From contig MSJI02000731.1 in the NCBI GenBank assembly GCA_001931905.2, positions 1 to 64,000 on the forward strand: DNA of 64,000 bases, given 5' to 3'. A program made the position numbers and the translations under genes. This DNA comes from Cladosporium sp. IMV 00045. Lineage: Eukaryota > Ascomycota > Dothideomycetes > Cladosporiales > Cladosporiaceae. Below, one piece after another: positions 63,120 through 64,000 of this stretch (positions are counted from its first letter, which is position 1; each line of letters begins with the position of its first letter). Below the pieces are notes generated by a model that saw only the letters and a list, made by a program, of their open reading frames with translations, did not search any database and was not told where the DNA came from.

Positions 63120-63674
63120 GCTGGGCTTGAGCTGCTTTGTGCAGCGAGGGAGTTCCTAGATGCGGTGTTCTCGTACTTTTCACGGCCAGTAGTCTCTTAA
63201 TGCAGTGAGTAACCACGTCGCAATGGAGGTCGTTGATGGAGATAGAGGAAGTGGGGCTGATTAGACGCAGGTGCCCGGGAGATTTTCCGAGGATATGTGG
63301 CGGGAGCGAGTGTCGAGGAGTCTAGTCGAATGAGGTCCTCGTCTTCTTGTAGAGTGTAGCGGATGTGGAGTGACTGCAGATGTGAAGATTCAAGACGGGA
63401 TGCTAGATGTTGTGTTGTTTGGGATCGAGGGCCTCGAGTCGTCAAAGCGCCTTGTGGAGAAGAACAGACGATTTGGCGGGGGTGTTTGCTTTGCACGTGA
63501 GCCCGCGTTTTCATCAACTTGAACGGCGAGAAGCGTTGGAGAGTCTCACCTTCAAACGCCACATACCACTTTGTAACAAGAGAATACACCCATTTTGGAG
63601 CAGTCGAACCTGTCAGCTGTCTCTCTATCATCCAGGAAAGATACACCTTCATCAACAGTCCAACAACAGGCAGA
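63120..63674. promoter_or_regulatory. Divergent intergenic region VPS4/prefoldin-6
   Basis: 555 bp between starts; contains both promoters. Short frames only; no defined element recognised. Confidence 0.4.
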
Positions 63675-64000
63675 ATGGAGCAACAAAAGCAACTCCAGTC
63701 ATTGACAAATGAATATCAGTCACTCCAGAATGGTTTGTAATGCCGAAATGGCGGAAATTTCTTAAATCAAGAGATGCTAACACGCTGCAGACATGAGCGG
63801 TCTCGTCACCGCACGCCAAAAGCTTGAGAGTCAACAGCAAGAGAACAAGAGCGTACAGAAGGTTCGGTTATTGTTCCAAGGTGACGAGGCATATCGCATT
63901 CTAACTGAATTCAGGAGTTCAACTCACTAGATGATGATGCTGGCATCTACAAACTGGTCGGCCCAGTCTTGCTGAAGCAGGACTCAACAGAAGCTAAGAG
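63675..64000 (+). CDS. yke2: Prefoldin subunit 6 (Yke2), 3'-partial
   Basis: Beta-class subunit of the prefoldin chaperone that hands nascent actin and tubulin to CCT. Model within the window: exons 63675-63732, 63791-63861 and 63915 onward, cut by the right edge. Introns are 58 and 53 bp (GTTTGT...ACGCTGCAG; GTTCGG...CTAACTGAATTCAG), both with weak donors but exact phases. The visible protein (MEQQKQLQSLTNEYQSLQN, MSGLVTARQKLESQQQENKSV and EFNSLDDDAGIYKLVGPVLLKQ) has the first coiled-coil helix and the beta-hairpin motif IYKLVGPVLLKQ diagnostic of subunit 6. The second helix lies outside the window. Confidence 0.92.

Noticed and set aside
1..64000. CRISPR arrays, bacterial operons, intact transposons or rRNA genes
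   Set aside because: No spaced direct repeats, no transposase or reverse-transcriptase motifs, no long terminal repeats and no rRNA-like sequence seen.

Overview
The window reads as nuclear DNA of a filamentous ascomycete (Pezizomycotina; a Dothideomycete is my guess, from overall protein character only). Genes are dense and alternate between strands. Introns are short (about 48-155 bp), with GTRNGY-type donors, CTRAC-type branch sites and YAG acceptors, and base composition is moderately GC-rich. I rebuilt exon structures by hand from splice signals, reading phase and protein-family continuity. These models are inference and no transcript evidence was available.

Layout, left to right. 1-6.1 kb: GRC3 (cut by the left edge) converges on the mismatch-repair gene MSH6, which diverges from a folylpolyglutamate synthase. 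7.8-11.3 kb: a pisatin-demethylase-like P450 and a membrane-anchored thioredoxin-like protein. 11.4-15.6 kb: SAC1 phosphoinositide phosphatase, divergent from a Rab5 GTPase, then tRNA-Ser(AGA). 16.4-20.7 kb: an unrecognised nuclear protein and the oligosaccharyltransferase subunit Swp1. 20.7-29.6 kb is gene-poor and holds only an MFS transporter and a GNAT acetyltransferase. 29.6-33 kb: an AHL-lactonase-like metallo-hydrolase and PIG-U, the latter carrying a +1 frameshift. 33-42.7 kb is a run of RNA and ribosome biogenesis genes: pescadillo, exportin-T, TFIIIA and RPB6. 43.5-48.3 kb: S-formylglutathione hydrolase, a decayed GGDEF (diguanylate-cyclase) gene, and a secreted or GPI-type cysteine-rich protein. 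50.5-64 kb: POB3 (FACT), an OXNAD-type flavin reductase, a 6PGDH-like dehydrogenase, Qri7, a patatin lipase, tRNA-Cys(GCA) with an intron, a phytanoyl-CoA-type dioxygenase, VPS4 and prefoldin-6 (cut by the right edge).

Most genes are housekeeping. Shared themes are DNA and chromatin (MSH6, POB3), RNA and ribosome production (GRC3, PES1, LOS1, TFIIIA, RPB6, Qri7, two tRNAs) and membrane or lipid traffic (SAC1, Rab5, VPS4, PIG-U, Swp1, patatin). Nothing suggests a secondary-metabolite cluster, CRISPR array or intact transposon.

The item most worth following up is the GGDEF domain at 45235-46069 on the minus strand. This is a bacterial second-messenger enzyme family not expected in a fungus. 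It lies intronless between ordinary fungal genes and is broken by a 1-bp shift, and further upstream its frame meets a stop codon. It looks like a decaying horizontally acquired gene. Second is the single-base frameshift in the otherwise intact PIG-U gene.
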